Assembly: GCA_024639845.1 (NCBI GenBank) | Contig: JAHEGG010000005.1 | Span: forward strand, 124,001-188,000 | Direction: 5' to 3' | Length of the DNA stretch: 64,000 nt | Source of the DNA: Microbacteriaceae bacterium | GTDB taxonomy: Bacteria; Actinomycetota; Actinomycetes; Actinomycetales; Microbacteriaceae | In this document: positions 9,860 through 17,934 of the stretch, in pieces | Numbering within the stretch: the first letter of the stretch is position 1 | Layout: every line of letters begins with the position of its first letter | The notes under the pieces: model-generated | Database searches by the model: none | Seen by the model: the letters and a program-made list of their open reading frames with translations, nothing else | What the model was told of the DNA's origin: nothing | Translations under genes and position numbers: made by a program

Positions 9860-10590
9860 TGTGCGGGCGTTTTGTGGTTGCCCGCTCCATGGGCGAGTTG
9901 CTCACCATCTTTGAGGCTGATGAAATCGTCGGCGAAATGCCCGGCATCTCTTACAACGTTGCGCCGACTCAAAACATCGCGATTTTGGTCGACCGCTCCT
10001 TTGAAAAGGATGAAGCTGGAGCGCCGGTTGGTGAGCTCAACCGGGAATTCCACGCGGCTCGCTGGGGATTGGTCCCCCGCTGGGCCAAGGCGATCGACGG
10101 AGCTCCGCTGATCAATGGGCGAATCGAAACGATTCTCGAAAAACCCTCCTTCAAAGAGTCCGTAGTTCGCCGTCGCTGCGTGATTCCAGCGTCCGGTTAT
10201 TACGAATGGCAGGTTGCCGCCGATGGCACGAAACAACCTTTTTACATTCATGCTGGCGACGACGGCGTCTTCGCACTTGCCGGGCTCTATGAGTGGTGGC
10301 TCGATCCGAGCAAGGCCAAGGATGACCCATCCCGGTGGTTGCTCTCGGCGACGACCCTGACCAAGCACACAGCACCCGAGCTCGCGCACATTCACGACCG
10401 CAATCCAGTGCTTTTGACTCCAGACACCTTTGAGGCCTGGATTGATCCGCACGTCGAGGGTGACCTCGAGCTCTTGGCCGCGATTGCAGATGGCTCGGAT
10501 GTTGTGGCCGGCGAAGCTCTTTTTCACAAGGTTGGGCAGGATGTCGGCAAGGTTCGCATCAATGAACCAGCACTAATCTCGGCAATCTAG
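9859..10590 (+). CDS. SOS response-associated peptidase-fold protein (YedK/HMCES)
   Basis: The 243-residue protein starts MCGRF, leaving the catalytic cysteine at position 2 after methionine removal. It contains the SRAP motifs YNVAPTQN, ARWGLVPRWA, NGRIET, CVIPASGYYEW (active-site glutamate) and HIHDRNPVLL (active-site histidine). Known members covalently crosslink to abasic sites in single-stranded DNA to shield them from cleavage. The start overlaps the stop of the aminotransferase gene. Downstream, after a LexA-like box, lie DUF6504 and dnaE2, so crosslink protection and translesion synthesis are adjacent. No SOS box is seen upstream of this gene itself, so its own damage regulation is unproven. 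Confidence 0.93.
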   Translation: MCGRFVVARSMGELLTIFEADEIVGEMPGISYNVAPTQNIAILVDRSFEKDEAGAPVGELNREFHAARWGLVPRWAKAIDGAPLINGRIETILEKPSFKESVVRRRCVIPASGYYEWQVAADGTKQPFYIHAGDDGVFALAGLYEWWLDPSKAKDDPSRWLLSATTLTKHTAPELAHIHDRNPVLLTPDTFEAWIDPHVEGDLELLAAIADGSDVVAGEALFHKVGQDVGKVRINEPALISAI

Positions 10591-10610
10591 ACCGACACGC
10601 CGACCTCAAT

Positions 10611-10638
10611 TTGATATGTCCGTGGGGTTTCCTACACT
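10611..10638 (+). promoter_or_regulatory. Promoter of the DUF6504-dnaE2 transcript
   Basis: TTGATA at 10611-10616 and TACACT at 10633-10638 are separated by 16 bases, a good sigma70/SigA-type pair. Transcription would start near 10645, inside the LexA-like box described next. Confidence 0.6.
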
Positions 10639-10643
10639 CTAGT

Positions 10644-10665
10644 TATTCGAACAAATTTTCGAATA
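10644..10665 (+). promoter_or_regulatory. LexA/SOS-box-like operator upstream of DUF6504-dnaE2
   Basis: A perfect 8-base inverted repeat, TATTCGAA then TTCGAATA, flanks the 6-base centre CAAATT. The inner 14 bases at 10648-10661 read CGAACAAATTTTCG, close to the actinobacterial LexA consensus CGAAC-N4-GTTCG with one clear deviation. It covers the predicted transcription start, where LexA would block initiation. Damage-inducible control of dnaE2 is well established in mycobacteria; here it is inferred from the site. Confidence 0.7.
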
Positions 10666-10681
10666 GAAAGAGGTTTGGAGC

Positions 10682-10975
10682 ATGGTCAGGGTCGACGAGA
10701 AAGTCACCGTGGCGGTCGATAAAAACGGTAGTCCGATTGGGTTTGCTTGGCGCGATTGCAACTATTTGGTTTCTGACACCCCAGTGCGTTGGTTCGCCAG
10801 AAGAGAGTGGTGGGTCGAGGCGGCAAGGGTTCAGCGCGGCATCGGTTCGGGCATTCTCGAGGTCGAGATGTGGCGCCTGATGGCAGCCGACAACGTGGCA
10901 AAACGCAAACACCAATACGAGCTGGTGCATTTCACTCTAGAAAACGCCTGGCGTCTCGTCCGGGTCTACGACTGA
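10682..10975 (+). CDS. DUF6504 family protein associated with dnaE2
   Basis: The 97-residue protein has the aromatic and arginine-rich pattern of the small DUF6504 family (FAWRDCNYLV, RWFARREWWVEAARVQRG, VEMWRLMA, and a final WRLVRVYD). In actinobacteria such proteins are commonly encoded between a Y-family-like imuB gene and dnaE2. Here it directly follows a LexA-like box and precedes dnaE2 by 23 bases, with no imuB beside it. A GGAG lies just before the ATG. Function is unknown; position suggests a part in damage-induced mutagenesis. It has no membrane segment or signal peptide. Confidence 0.8.
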   Translation: MVRVDEKVTVAVDKNGSPIGFAWRDCNYLVSDTPVRWFARREWWVEAARVQRGIGSGILEVEMWRLMAADNVAKRKHQYELVHFTLENAWRLVRVYD

Positions 10976-10998
10976 GCTAGAGAATCGGGTGAACCAAA

Positions 10999-13900
10999 GT
11001 GGGTGCATTCACTCATCTGCACGTTGCATCGGCATTTTCTGGGCACTACGGAGTTACCAGACCCGAGCTGCTCGTCGAAGCCGCGGCAGCACAGGGTGCT
11101 ACCGCTTTGGCGATTACCGATCGCGACGGGCTATACGGGGCCGTCAAGCACATCGGTGCCTGCCTAAAGGTGGGCATTGATCCGATAGTCGGGGTCGATC
11201 TTGCCGTGCACAACACCGAGGGCTCCCCCATGGGTCGCTGCATCGTTCTGGCACACGGGCACGATGGCGGCTTGGGATGGTCTGCCCTGTGCGCCATCGT
11301 GTCGGCGGCTCACCGCAAAGGCAAAAAGAACACTTCAATAGGCATCGAAGAACTGGCTCGACTGGCCATTCGCGACGGGGTCGCACTGGTCACCGTGCTG
11401 CTCGGAGTCGAAAGTGACTTTGCGGCGAGCGTTCTCAGCGAAAGTCGCACCGAAGCGATGGCGAAATTGCTCTGCTGGCGCAAAGCGCTTTGGGCTACGG
11501 CTAGTCTCGGTGTAGAAATTGCCAGCCACATCACCGAACCGGGCACTCAGGGATGCATCACGCAAGCCAATCGAATGCTGCAACTAGCCGAGTCAATGGG
11601 TGTTCCCACGGTGCTGACCAACGCGGTTCGCTATCTTGAGCCAGACGATGCACTGACCGCAGACGTGCTCGACTCGGCTAGACATCTGGAACCCCTGGGC
11701 ATGTTCCAACCCCAACCAAATGCTCAGGCGTGGCTAAAACCAACCGTGATGATGCAAGCCCTAGCGGTTGAAATCACCCAAGATTCGGGCCAAGCCCAAG
11801 CGTTGATCAAACGAACGGAGCAGCTGGCCGACAGGTGTCGAATCGACCCACCGAACGATTGTGGCTGGGCAAAACCCAAGACGCCAGAAAAGAGCACCCT
11901 GGGAATCGAAGGAAACCCGTTCGAAGTGCTTTGGCAGCGAGCCAACCAAGCAATCGACTGGCGTTATCCAAGAGCATCCGAGTCGCAGTTGACCACGGTG
12001 AGACACCGCCTGAGCCAAGAGCTAATCACGATCAACCGGCTCGGTTTCGCAACCTATTTTCTAACGGTCGCGGATGTCGCCCAAATGATTCGCGACATGA
12101 AGATCCGTATCGCAGCCAGAGGTTCTGGTGCTGGGTCGCTCACCAACTACTTGCTCGGCATTAGCGGAGTCGATCCGATAGAACACGACCTGCTGTTCGA
12201 AAGGTTTTTGAGTGTTGAACGCACGAGCCTGCCAGACATCGACATCGACGTCGAATCGGCAAGACGTCACGACATCTATCGAGCGATCTTCAAACGCTAC
12301 GGAAGCAGCCGAGTCACCCTGCTGTCGATGCAGTCGACCTATCGCGGGCGAGGTGCGATGCGAGACTCGGGCCTAGCCCTCGGGCTCGACGACGAGCAGA
12401 TTGACGACATCGCCAAAAACATGTGGCGTTTCAGTGCCAGATCTTTTCGCAACGCAATCGGATCGAAACCCGAACTCTCCGCCCTTGCCGAAGCGATCGA
12501 AGAAGACCGCCGCCTCAACCTGATGGTTGACATCACCGAAAGGCTCGACCGGTTGCCACGACATATCTCGATGCATCCGTGTGGGGTTATTCTGGGCGAC
12601 TCGAGCCTGCTCGGCCTAACCCCGGTCGAACCGAGTGGACTAGGGCTGCCGATGAGCCAGTTCGACAAAGACGACATGGACCCGATGGGCATGCTCAAGC
12701 TCGACGTGCTCGGTGTGCGCATGCAAAGTGCGATGGCATATGCGGTGCGAGAACGCGAGCGAGTGTTCGGCGAGCGAATCGAGCTAGACGACATTGCTAA
12801 GGATGATATAGAGACATTTAGGGCGATACGAACCACCAACACGCTTGGTATTTTTCAGATCGAGAGCCCTGGTCAGCGCGAACTAACCGGCAAACACCAA
12901 CCCACCGAGTTCAACGACCTGACCATCCAGATTTCACTGTTTCGACCGGGCCCGATGAAAGGCAACATGATTGCCCCCTACCTAGATGGTCGCCACGGCT
13001 TCGCGACCCCCGAATACATTCATCCCGACCTCGAGCCGATTCTGCGCGAGACCTATGGCGTGGTGATTTTTCACGAACATGTATTGCGCATCCTTCACGT
13101 GATGACCGGATGCTCGCTGGCTAGAGCCGACGAGTTCAGGCGAAATCTGGAACATCCGCGCTTGGCACCCGAAGTTGAACGATTCTTCAGAGCCAAGGCC
13201 GTGGAACGAGGCTACAACCAAGATGTGATCGACAAGGTTTGGGATATTCTCGCCGGATTTGGCTCGTTCGGATTCTGCAAGGCGCACGGCGCTGCATTCG
13301 CCTTGCCGACCTATCAGAGTGCTTGGCTAAAGACCCACTACCCGACCGAGTTCATCGCGGGTCTACTCACCCATGATCCAGGCATGTATCCTCGTCGACT
13401 ACTGCTCACCGAGGCTAGAAGACTGGGCGTCAAGGTTCTGCCGATCGACGTCAATCACTCAACCGATGAATACCTGGTCGAAGCGTCGCACACTACATCG
13501 AACACCAACAGCCCTGGCGTGAGAATGGCGCTAACCGAGGTGCAGGGGATCAGCGATGGTGAAGTTGCTAGCATCGTCGCCGAACAACCGTTCGCAAGTG
13601 TCGCCGACTTTTATCTGCGAGCAAAGCCGAGTCGACGAACACTCGAAAGGCTCGCACTGGTGGGTGCGCTCGATGGCTTAGCCGGAACCGATAGTCACAC
13701 CCGAGGCGACATCATCGTGAGAGTGCGAGAGCTGAATACGATCGTGAAACGGCCGAATGTCGACCCGAACCAGCCGATGCTAGATTTCGACATCATCGAA
13801 CGCATACCGACCGGTCACGCCCAACTGAGCGCCGACGAGCGAGTGGCCCACGAACTGGCGATTCTGAAAATGGATGTGACCGAGCATGTACTCGACAAAT

Positions 13901-14268
13901 ACCGCGAGATGCTCGACGAAATGGGAGTGGTTCGATCAGACGAACTCGTCTCGATGCGTAGCAAAACAGAAGTTCTCGTGGCGGGCGTAAGAGTGGCCAC
14001 GCAAACCCCGCCGATGCGTTCCGGAAAGCGCGTTGTTTTTATCACCCTCGATGACGGCAGCGGATGCTCAGACTCAACCTTTTTCGACGATGCTCAGCAA
14101 CGCTGCAGCCACGTGTTGTTCAACACTCGGCTCATGATCATCGCAGGAAAAACCAGGCGAACCGGTGTGCGCGGGGTCTCATTGATGGCCGAAAATGCAT
14201 GGGATATCAAAGAACTATGGAACGCATGGCTAAAGCAGAAAGGCGAACGACTGGCAGCAATCGCCTAG
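10999..14268 (+). CDS. dnaE2: Error-prone DNA polymerase DnaE2
   Basis: This 1089-residue C-family polymerase starts at GTG with an N-terminal PHP domain (HLHVASAFSGHYG, then ITDRDGLYGAVKH, where a catalytic-type His is Arg). The palm carries LPDIDIDVESARRHDIY near residue 412, supplying the acidic metal ligands, followed by QISLFRPGPMKGNM and FGSFGFCKAHGAAFA. The C-terminal OB-fold region (VFITLDDGSG) ends the protein. Length and the PDIDIDVESARR form fit DnaE2 rather than replicative DnaE1. DnaE2 carries out damage-induced translesion synthesis. It is co-transcribed with DUF6504 from an SOS-type promoter. The usual partners imuA and imuB are not in this locus. Its stop abuts the stop of the convergent dioxygenase gene. 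Confidence 0.95.
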   Translation: MGAFTHLHVASAFSGHYGVTRPELLVEAAAAQGATALAITDRDGLYGAVKHIGACLKVGIDPIVGVDLAVHNTEGSPMGRCIVLAHGHDGGLGWSALCAIVSAAHRKGKKNTSIGIEELARLAIRDGVALVTVLLGVESDFAASVLSESRTEAMAKLLCWRKALWATASLGVEIASHITEPGTQGCITQANRMLQLAESMGVPTVLTNAVRYLEPDDALTADVLDSARHLEPLGMFQPQPNAQAWLKPTVMMQALAVEITQDSGQAQALIKRTEQLADRCRIDPPNDCGWAKPKTPEKSTLGIEGNPFEVLWQRANQAIDWRYPRASESQLTTVRHRLSQELITINRLGFATYFLTVADVAQMIRDMKIRIAARGSGAGSLTNYLLGISGVDPIEHDLLFERFLSVERTSLPDIDIDVESARRHDIYRAIFKRYGSSRVTLLSMQSTYRGRGAMRDSGLALGLDDEQIDDIAKNMWRFSARSFRNAIGSKPELSALAEAIEEDRRLNLMVDITERLDRLPRHISMHPCGVILGDSSLLGLTPVEPSGLGLPMSQFDKDDMDPMGMLKLDVLGVRMQSAMAYAVRERERVFGERIELDDIAKDDIETFRAIRTTNTLGIFQIESPGQRELTGKHQPTEFNDLTIQISLFRPGPMKGNMIAPYLDGRHGFATPEYIHPDLEPILRETYGVVIFHEHVLRILHVMTGCSLARADEFRRNLEHPRLAPEVERFFRAKAVERGYNQDVIDKVWDILAGFGSFGFCKAHGAAFALPTYQSAWLKTHYPTEFIAGLLTHDPGMYPRRLLLTEARRLGVKVLPIDVNHSTDEYLVEASHTTSNTNSPGVRMALTEVQGISDGEVASIVAEQPFASVADFYLRAKPSRRTLERLALVGALDGLAGTDSHTRGDIIVRVRELNTIVKRPNVDPNQPMLDFDIIERIPTGHAQLSADERVAHELAILKMDVTEHVLDKYREMLDEMGVVRSDELVSMRSKTEVLVAGVRVATQTPPMRSGKRVVFITLDDGSGCSDSTFFDDAQQRCSHVLFNTRLMIIAGKTRRTGVRGVSLMAENAWDIKELWNAWLKQKGERLAAIA

Positions 14269-15051
14269 CTAGACCAACTGAAGCGAACGCTTAGCGAGAC
14301 CCATGAAGTACCCGTCGATAACGGTTTGGGCCTGCTGTTCAGCCGAACTAGCGGCACCGAGCGAAACGAATAACGGCGTGAAATGCTCCACGGTCGGATG
14401 CGCATAAGGCATACCTGGCGCAAGTTCACGATAGCGAATCAAAGTTTCAACATCCCCGCCGTCAAGTGCCTCGGCAGCCCAAGCATCGAACTCGGCAGAC
14501 CAGCTGGGAGCCGCTGCATCGACCCGCCAGTCGCGAATGAACGGCAAACCGTGAGTCATGAAACCAGATCCGATAATCAGAACCCCAATCTCCCTAAGAG
14601 GCGCGAGCCGGCGACCGAGTTCCATCAACCTAACCGGATCATGAGTGGGCATCGACAGTTGAACAACGGGTATATCAGCCTCTGGAAACATGACTCTCAG
14701 AGGAACCCAGGCGCCGTGATCAAGTCCACGCGTTGCGTGGCGGTGAACCGCCTCACCGTCGGGCATCAGACCAGCCACCGCGTCACCAAGCCAGCCAGCA
14801 TCTGGTGTTTCATATTTCATGTTGTAAAAACGAGGCGCGAAACCACCGAAGTCATAGATGAGCGGAGTTGCGGCGGCCGTCGATGTGATCGAAATCGGAG
14901 CGGTCTCCCAGTGAGCGGAAACGATCAAAATTCCGGATGGCCGGCTAAGCGATTCTGCCCAAGCCGAAAGTTGCCCCATCCAAAGTTCATCATCAAGTAG
15001 TGGCGGAGCGCCGTGCGACAAATAGAGAACTGGGGGCAACGCATCTGTCAT
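14269..15051 (-). CDS. DODA-type extradiol dioxygenase (class III, YgiD-like)
   Basis: The 260-residue protein begins with VLYLSHGAPPLL and contains SAHWET, DHGAWVPLRVMFPEADIPVVQLS, IGSGFMTHGLP and AHPTVEHFTPLFV, which place the conserved metal-ligand histidines of the LigB/DODA family. YgiD-like members have 4,5-DOPA dioxygenase activity in vitro, but the natural substrate in bacteria is usually unknown. It is a single gene in divergent or convergent isolation: its stop abuts that of dnaE2, and deoC lies 85 bases upstream on the same strand. There is no aromatic-catabolism cluster nearby to suggest a pathway. Confidence 0.88.
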   Translation of the reverse strand: MTDALPPVLYLSHGAPPLLDDELWMGQLSAWAESLSRPSGILIVSAHWETAPISITSTAAATPLIYDFGGFAPRFYNMKYETPDAGWLGDAVAGLMPDGEAVHRHATRGLDHGAWVPLRVMFPEADIPVVQLSMPTHDPVRLMELGRRLAPLREIGVLIIGSGFMTHGLPFIRDWRVDAAAPSWSAEFDAWAAEALDGGDVETLIRYRELAPGMPYAHPTVEHFTPLFVSLGAASSAEQQAQTVIDGYFMGLAKRSLQLV

Positions 15052-15136
15052 GACTTAAGTAAATAGCCCTTGACAGAAAAAAGCAAGTTCTTCGATCAGC
15101 GAGCTTCGCTGCCGTTTAGGGTCGCTGTAAAGATGC

Positions 15137-15838
15137 CTATGAAGCCTTCTGCTCGAATTCTGCGACCACTGCTGCCGTCGCAGAGCAACCAGACCTACTC
15201 ACTCCAGCATCCATGAAATCAATCAACTGATCGAGGGTTTTGACTCCCCCGGATGACTTGACCTTCAGCCGGTCTCCAACGGTGCTCTTCATGAGGCGAA
15301 CGTTGTCAAGGGTAGCTCCGGCCGTCGAGAAGCCCGTCGATGTTTTTACATAGTCAGCACCGGCACGCTCGGTGAGTTTGCATGCTTCAACGATTTGTTC
15401 GGAAGCTAATAACGCCGTTTCAAAAATCACCTTGATCGAGCAAGACGCAAGTTTTGCCTTCGATGCTTGAACCACCTCGGCTATGTCACGCAACACATAG
15501 TCGGTATCACCAGAAATCAGAGCAGAAACGTTCAAAACCATGTCAAGCTCGGTTGCGCCATTGTCGATCGCTTCAAGCGACTCGAAAACCTTAGTGGCCG
15601 TGGTTGTCGTGCCGTGAGGAAACCCGATAACGGTCGCAACTCCGACCCCTGATCCGGCCAGCAACTCAGCCGCAAGCGGCACGTCGCAGGGCCTAATGCA
15701 GAGCGTCGCGGTGTGAAACCGCATCGCAACCCGAGCGCCTTCGATGATGTCCTGGCGAGTTGCATCTGGCTTGAGAACCGAATGATCGATAACAGAAGTG
15801 ATTTGATCGAGCGCATATCCACGGTATTTGGCGGTCAT
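15137..15838 (-). CDS. deoC: Deoxyribose-phosphate aldolase
   Basis: The 233-residue enzyme cleaves 2-deoxyribose 5-phosphate to glyceraldehyde 3-phosphate and acetaldehyde in deoxynucleoside salvage. Family features are IDHSVLKPDATRQD near the start, ATVIGFPHGTTTT, ELDMVLNVSAL, KVIFETALL, the Schiff-base lysine in ADYVKTSTGFS and VKSSGGVKTLDQL. A longer reading frame to 15937 would run through the tRNA-Ala gene and is not credible; the ATG at 15838 gives the normal length. TATACT lies exactly 6 bases upstream of this ATG, consistent with a leaderless mRNA. No other deo genes are adjacent. Confidence 0.95.
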   Translation of the reverse strand: MTAKYRGYALDQITSVIDHSVLKPDATRQDIIEGARVAMRFHTATLCIRPCDVPLAAELLAGSGVGVATVIGFPHGTTTTATKVFESLEAIDNGATELDMVLNVSALISGDTDYVLRDIAEVVQASKAKLASCSIKVIFETALLASEQIVEACKLTERAGADYVKTSTGFSTAGATLDNVRLMKSTVGDRLKVKSSGGVKTLDQLIDFMDAGVSRSGCSATAAVVAEFEQKAS

Positions 15839-15844
15839 AAGTGC

Positions 15845-15850
15845 AGTATA
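15845..15850 (-). promoter_or_regulatory. -10 element of deoC (leaderless)
   Basis: TATACT read on the minus strand ends 6 bases before the deoC ATG, so transcription should begin at or next to the start codon. No convincing -35 is seen. Confidence 0.6.
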
Positions 15851-15859
15851 GGTTGCCCT

Positions 15860-15890
15860 TAAAAGAAAAACTCCCACATAACGTGGGAGC
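15860..15890 (-). terminator. Terminator of tRNA-Ala
   Basis: On the minus strand a 7-base stem CTCCCAC/GTGGGAG with a 5-base loop is followed by TTTTTCTTTT. It lies just after the tRNA-Ala 3' end and separates it from the deoC promoter. Confidence 0.85.
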
Positions 15891-15895
15891 TTTCG

Positions 15896-15968
15896 TGGAC
15901 CTGAGGGGACTTGAACCCCTGACCCCCTGCATGCCATGCAGGTGCGCTACCAGCTGCGCCACAGGCCC
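15896..15968 (-). tRNA. tRNA-Ala (GGC)
   Basis: The 73-base minus-strand sequence folds into a full cloverleaf: acceptor GGGCCTG/CAGGTCC with one G-U pair, D-stem GCGC/GCGC, anticodon stem CCTGC/GCAGG with loop ATGGCAT (anticodon GGC), and T-stem AGGGG/CCCCT. The discriminator base is A and no CCA is encoded. It sits 31 bases after rsfS and may be transcribed with it; a strong terminator follows. Confidence 0.96.
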
Positions 15969-15999
15969 GAAGTCATCTTTCGACAACTTGACTAGATTA

Positions 16000-16374
16000 C
16001 TACAAGTTGGCGGGTTCGGAAGACTGCAGCTTGATAACCGGGCAGTCGTTCCAGAGACGCTCAATCGAATAGAACATGCGATCTTCCTCGTGCATCACGT
16101 GTGCGATCAAGTCACCAAAATCAAGCAGAATCCATCGCGCCAAGGTCTTGCCCTCGCGACGCAGCAACTTGTGCCCAGCCTCGAGCATCTTCTCCTCGAT
16201 TGAATCCGCGATTGCAGCCACTTGGCGCTCACTACGCCCCGAAACCAGGAGGAAGACATCGGTCAAAGCTAGGTGACCCGATACATCGAGTGCAACTAGG
16301 TTCTCTCCGAGTTTGTCTAACGCAGCGTTGGCGGCGATTTCTGTCAAGGCTTTGGCCTGTTTTGAAGCGGTCAT
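16000..16374 (-). CDS. rsfS: Ribosome silencing factor RsfS
   Basis: The 124-residue protein has the Iojap/RsfS core: a DVSGHLALTDVFLLVSGRSERQV stretch, here split as DVSGHLALTDVF and VSGRSERQV, then EGKTLARWILLDFGDLIAHVM. RsfS binds ribosomal protein L14 and blocks subunit joining when nutrients are limiting. It follows nadD and one intervening gene, the normal position in bacteria. It ends the long minus-strand operon that starts at rplU, or is followed by read-through into tRNA-Ala. Confidence 0.95.
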   Translation of the reverse strand: MTASKQAKALTEIAANAALDKLGENLVALDVSGHLALTDVFLLVSGRSERQVAAIADSIEEKMLEAGHKLLRREGKTLARWILLDFGDLIAHVMHEEDRMFYSIERLWNDCPVIKLQSSEPANL

Positions 16375-16380
16375 TTGTTC

Positions 16381-17115
16381 CTATCTAAAGAATCCAAAGA
16401 AATAAGCGATGGCCGCCAGTGCAGCAACCGACGAAATCGAAATCAATAAAACCAAGGATGTTGAAGTAGTGTCCTTGGCTCGTCTTCGCGAAGGTTGCAG
16501 CATCGACACACTGGCGCGGGAATTTGCAACCGTTTTCGCGGCAATCGGTGCGATACCTGGCATAAAAGAGTTGATGCTATCGGTCGAATCGGCGTCATCT
16601 GCCTCTGCGGTTTGGGAAACGACCGCGATCTCTCCTGTTCGCACGGGCACTATTTCGATAGAACCCGTGCGTACGAAGTGGCCGCTATCGGTGAAGATGT
16701 CCCCCGAAAGTGGATCTTCGGGCTGGGCTATGACAATCGAATTTGTTTGTGGCTCAGAAATCAACGCAGACGAGATTTCAAAGACTGGGGACTCAGTCTG
16801 AAACTCGGATTCAACATGAGCGTCTGTTTCTATTGGCGTTGCTTCTTCAACAGCCCGAGTTGCTGTCTGAGAAGACTGAGCAGCCAAAACAGGTTTCAGT
16901 GGAAAAAACTTTGACTTCGGTTCATCCGAGCCTGTTTGACCAAAAGCGCCGACCGGTGAAGTAGGTGCAGCGAGTGCAGAAGATGCAGGCTGTGACGCCG
17001 ATGCAACCGGAAATGCGGATGTCAACAAGGTCTGCTGTGCCTTGGAGGCCTGCCCAGGCATCACCACCGGATAGGCGAAAATCCACGGACCTGGATAAGG
17101 TTGACCGCTAGGCAC
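16381..17115 (-). CDS. Hypothetical protein with C-terminal membrane anchor and RTG repeats
   Basis: I do not recognise a family. The product has a long low-complexity Pro/Ala/Ser/Glu-rich region, two near-identical short repeats ([10 protein letters not shown] and [10 protein letters not shown]), a basic RRRAKD stretch, and one hydrophobic segment at the very C-terminus ([20 protein letters not shown]). That suggests a tail-anchored protein with a disordered cytoplasmic part. A longer frame starts at 17139 inside nadD, but the GTG at 17115 has a GGGGAG ribosome site four bases upstream and overlaps the nadD stop by only 8 bases, so I prefer it (244 residues). It lies between nadD and rsfS. 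Confidence 0.65.
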   Translation of the reverse strand: MPSGQPYPGPWIFAYPVVMPGQASKAQQTLLTSAFPVASASQPASSALAAPTSPVGAFGQTGSDEPKSKFFPLKPVLAAQSSQTATRAVEEATPIETDAHVESEFQTESPVFEISSALISEPQTNSIVIAQPEDPLSGDIFTDSGHFVRTGSIEIVPVRTGEIAVVSQTAEADDADSTDSINSFMPGIAPIAAKTVANSRASVSMLQPSRRRAKDTTSTSLVLLISISSVAALAAIAYFFGFFR

Positions 17116-17701
17116 TGCGCTCCCCTGTATAAAGCGCATGCTTGCCTATGTATTGCACTACGCCATCGGGAACGAGATACCAAACCGGCTTCTTAGCGGC
17201 AACCCTGGCACGGATGTCAGTGCTCGAAATCGAAAGGGCTGGAATTTCGAGTGTGGAAATTGCACCTTCGGGATGCGGCGGGAGCTCAAGCTTGTGGCCT
17301 GGGCGGGTTACAGCGACGAAATGCGCAAGCCCCCAGATTTGATCGACATCTCGCCAAGAAAGTATCTGAGCAATGGCGTCAGCACCGGTGATGAAGAAGA
17401 GTTCCGCATCCGGATAGAGCGATTTGACATCCCGAAGAGTGTCAATCGTGTAGGTAAGGCCGTCTCGGTCGATGTCGACCCGACTAACCCTAAATCGCGG
17501 GTTCGCAGCAGTCGCAATAACTGACATGAGATAACGATCCTCAGCGGCCGTAACCTGAGATTTTTGCCAGGGCGTTCCGGTAGGAACGAAAATGACTTCG
17601 TCAAGATTGAAAGCAGACGCAACTTCACTGGCTGCAACAAGGTGTCCGTTGTGAATAGGGTCGAAGGTTCCACCCATAACGCCGAGACGAACCTTGGTCA
17701 T
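17108..17701 (-). CDS. nadD: Nicotinate-nucleotide adenylyltransferase
   Basis: This 197-residue protein starts with [20 protein letters not shown], carrying the nucleotidyltransferase GG-FDPIHxGH motif, and ends with the [10 protein letters not shown] motif. NadD joins nicotinate mononucleotide to ATP to make deamido-NAD. Gene order proA, small membrane protein, nadD, hypothetical, rsfS is typical of related actinobacteria. The ribosome-binding region overlaps the tail of the small upstream gene, suggesting coupling. Confidence 0.96.
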   Translation of the reverse strand: MTKVRLGVMGGTFDPIHNGHLVAASEVASAFNLDEVIFVPTGTPWQKSQVTAAEDRYLMSVIATAANPRFRVSRVDIDRDGLTYTIDTLRDVKSLYPDAELFFITGADAIAQILSWRDVDQIWGLAHFVAVTRPGHKLELPPHPEGAISTLEIPALSISSTDIRARVAAKKPVWYLVPDGVVQYIGKHALYTGERSA

Positions 17702-17722
17702 GTGCTTATCCGCGGATGCGGC

Positions 17723-17902
17723 TTAGTGGTGACCCTCAGAGTCGCCCGACTTGTGATCGTGACGATTAGCCACATCGCGATAAGACCAGGTGACGAATGC
17801 GAGAAGAACGAAGATTCCGATCGCGACGAGACCGTAAGGCAGGGTGTCGAGCATGCTGGTAGCGTGTTCGGTCTCTTCCACGGCGGCAAGGATGTTGGTC
17901 AT
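17723..17902 (-). CDS. Small single-pass membrane protein between proA and nadD
   Basis: This 59-residue frame starts at an ATG with a TAGGAG ribosome site seven bases upstream and encodes MTNILAAVEETEHATS, one hydrophobic helix (LPYGLVAIGIFVLLAFVTW) and a short tail rich in His, Asp and Ser ending in EGHH. Size, orientation and position between proA and nadD match a short conserved membrane protein found there in many actinobacteria, though I know no function for it. It is short enough to be missed by length-filtered gene callers. The histidine-rich tail could bind a metal, which is speculation. Confidence 0.75.
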   Translation of the reverse strand: MTNILAAVEETEHATSMLDTLPYGLVAIGIFVLLAFVTWSYRDVANRHDHKSGDSEGHH

Positions 17903-17934
17903 AGTTTTCTCCTAGTTACTAGGTCAAGGATAAC

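Noticed and set aside
15839-15937. N-terminal extension of deoC by 33 residues
   Set aside because: It reads through the tRNA-Ala gene and its terminator; the ATG at 15838 with a -10 six bases upstream gives the normal DeoC length.
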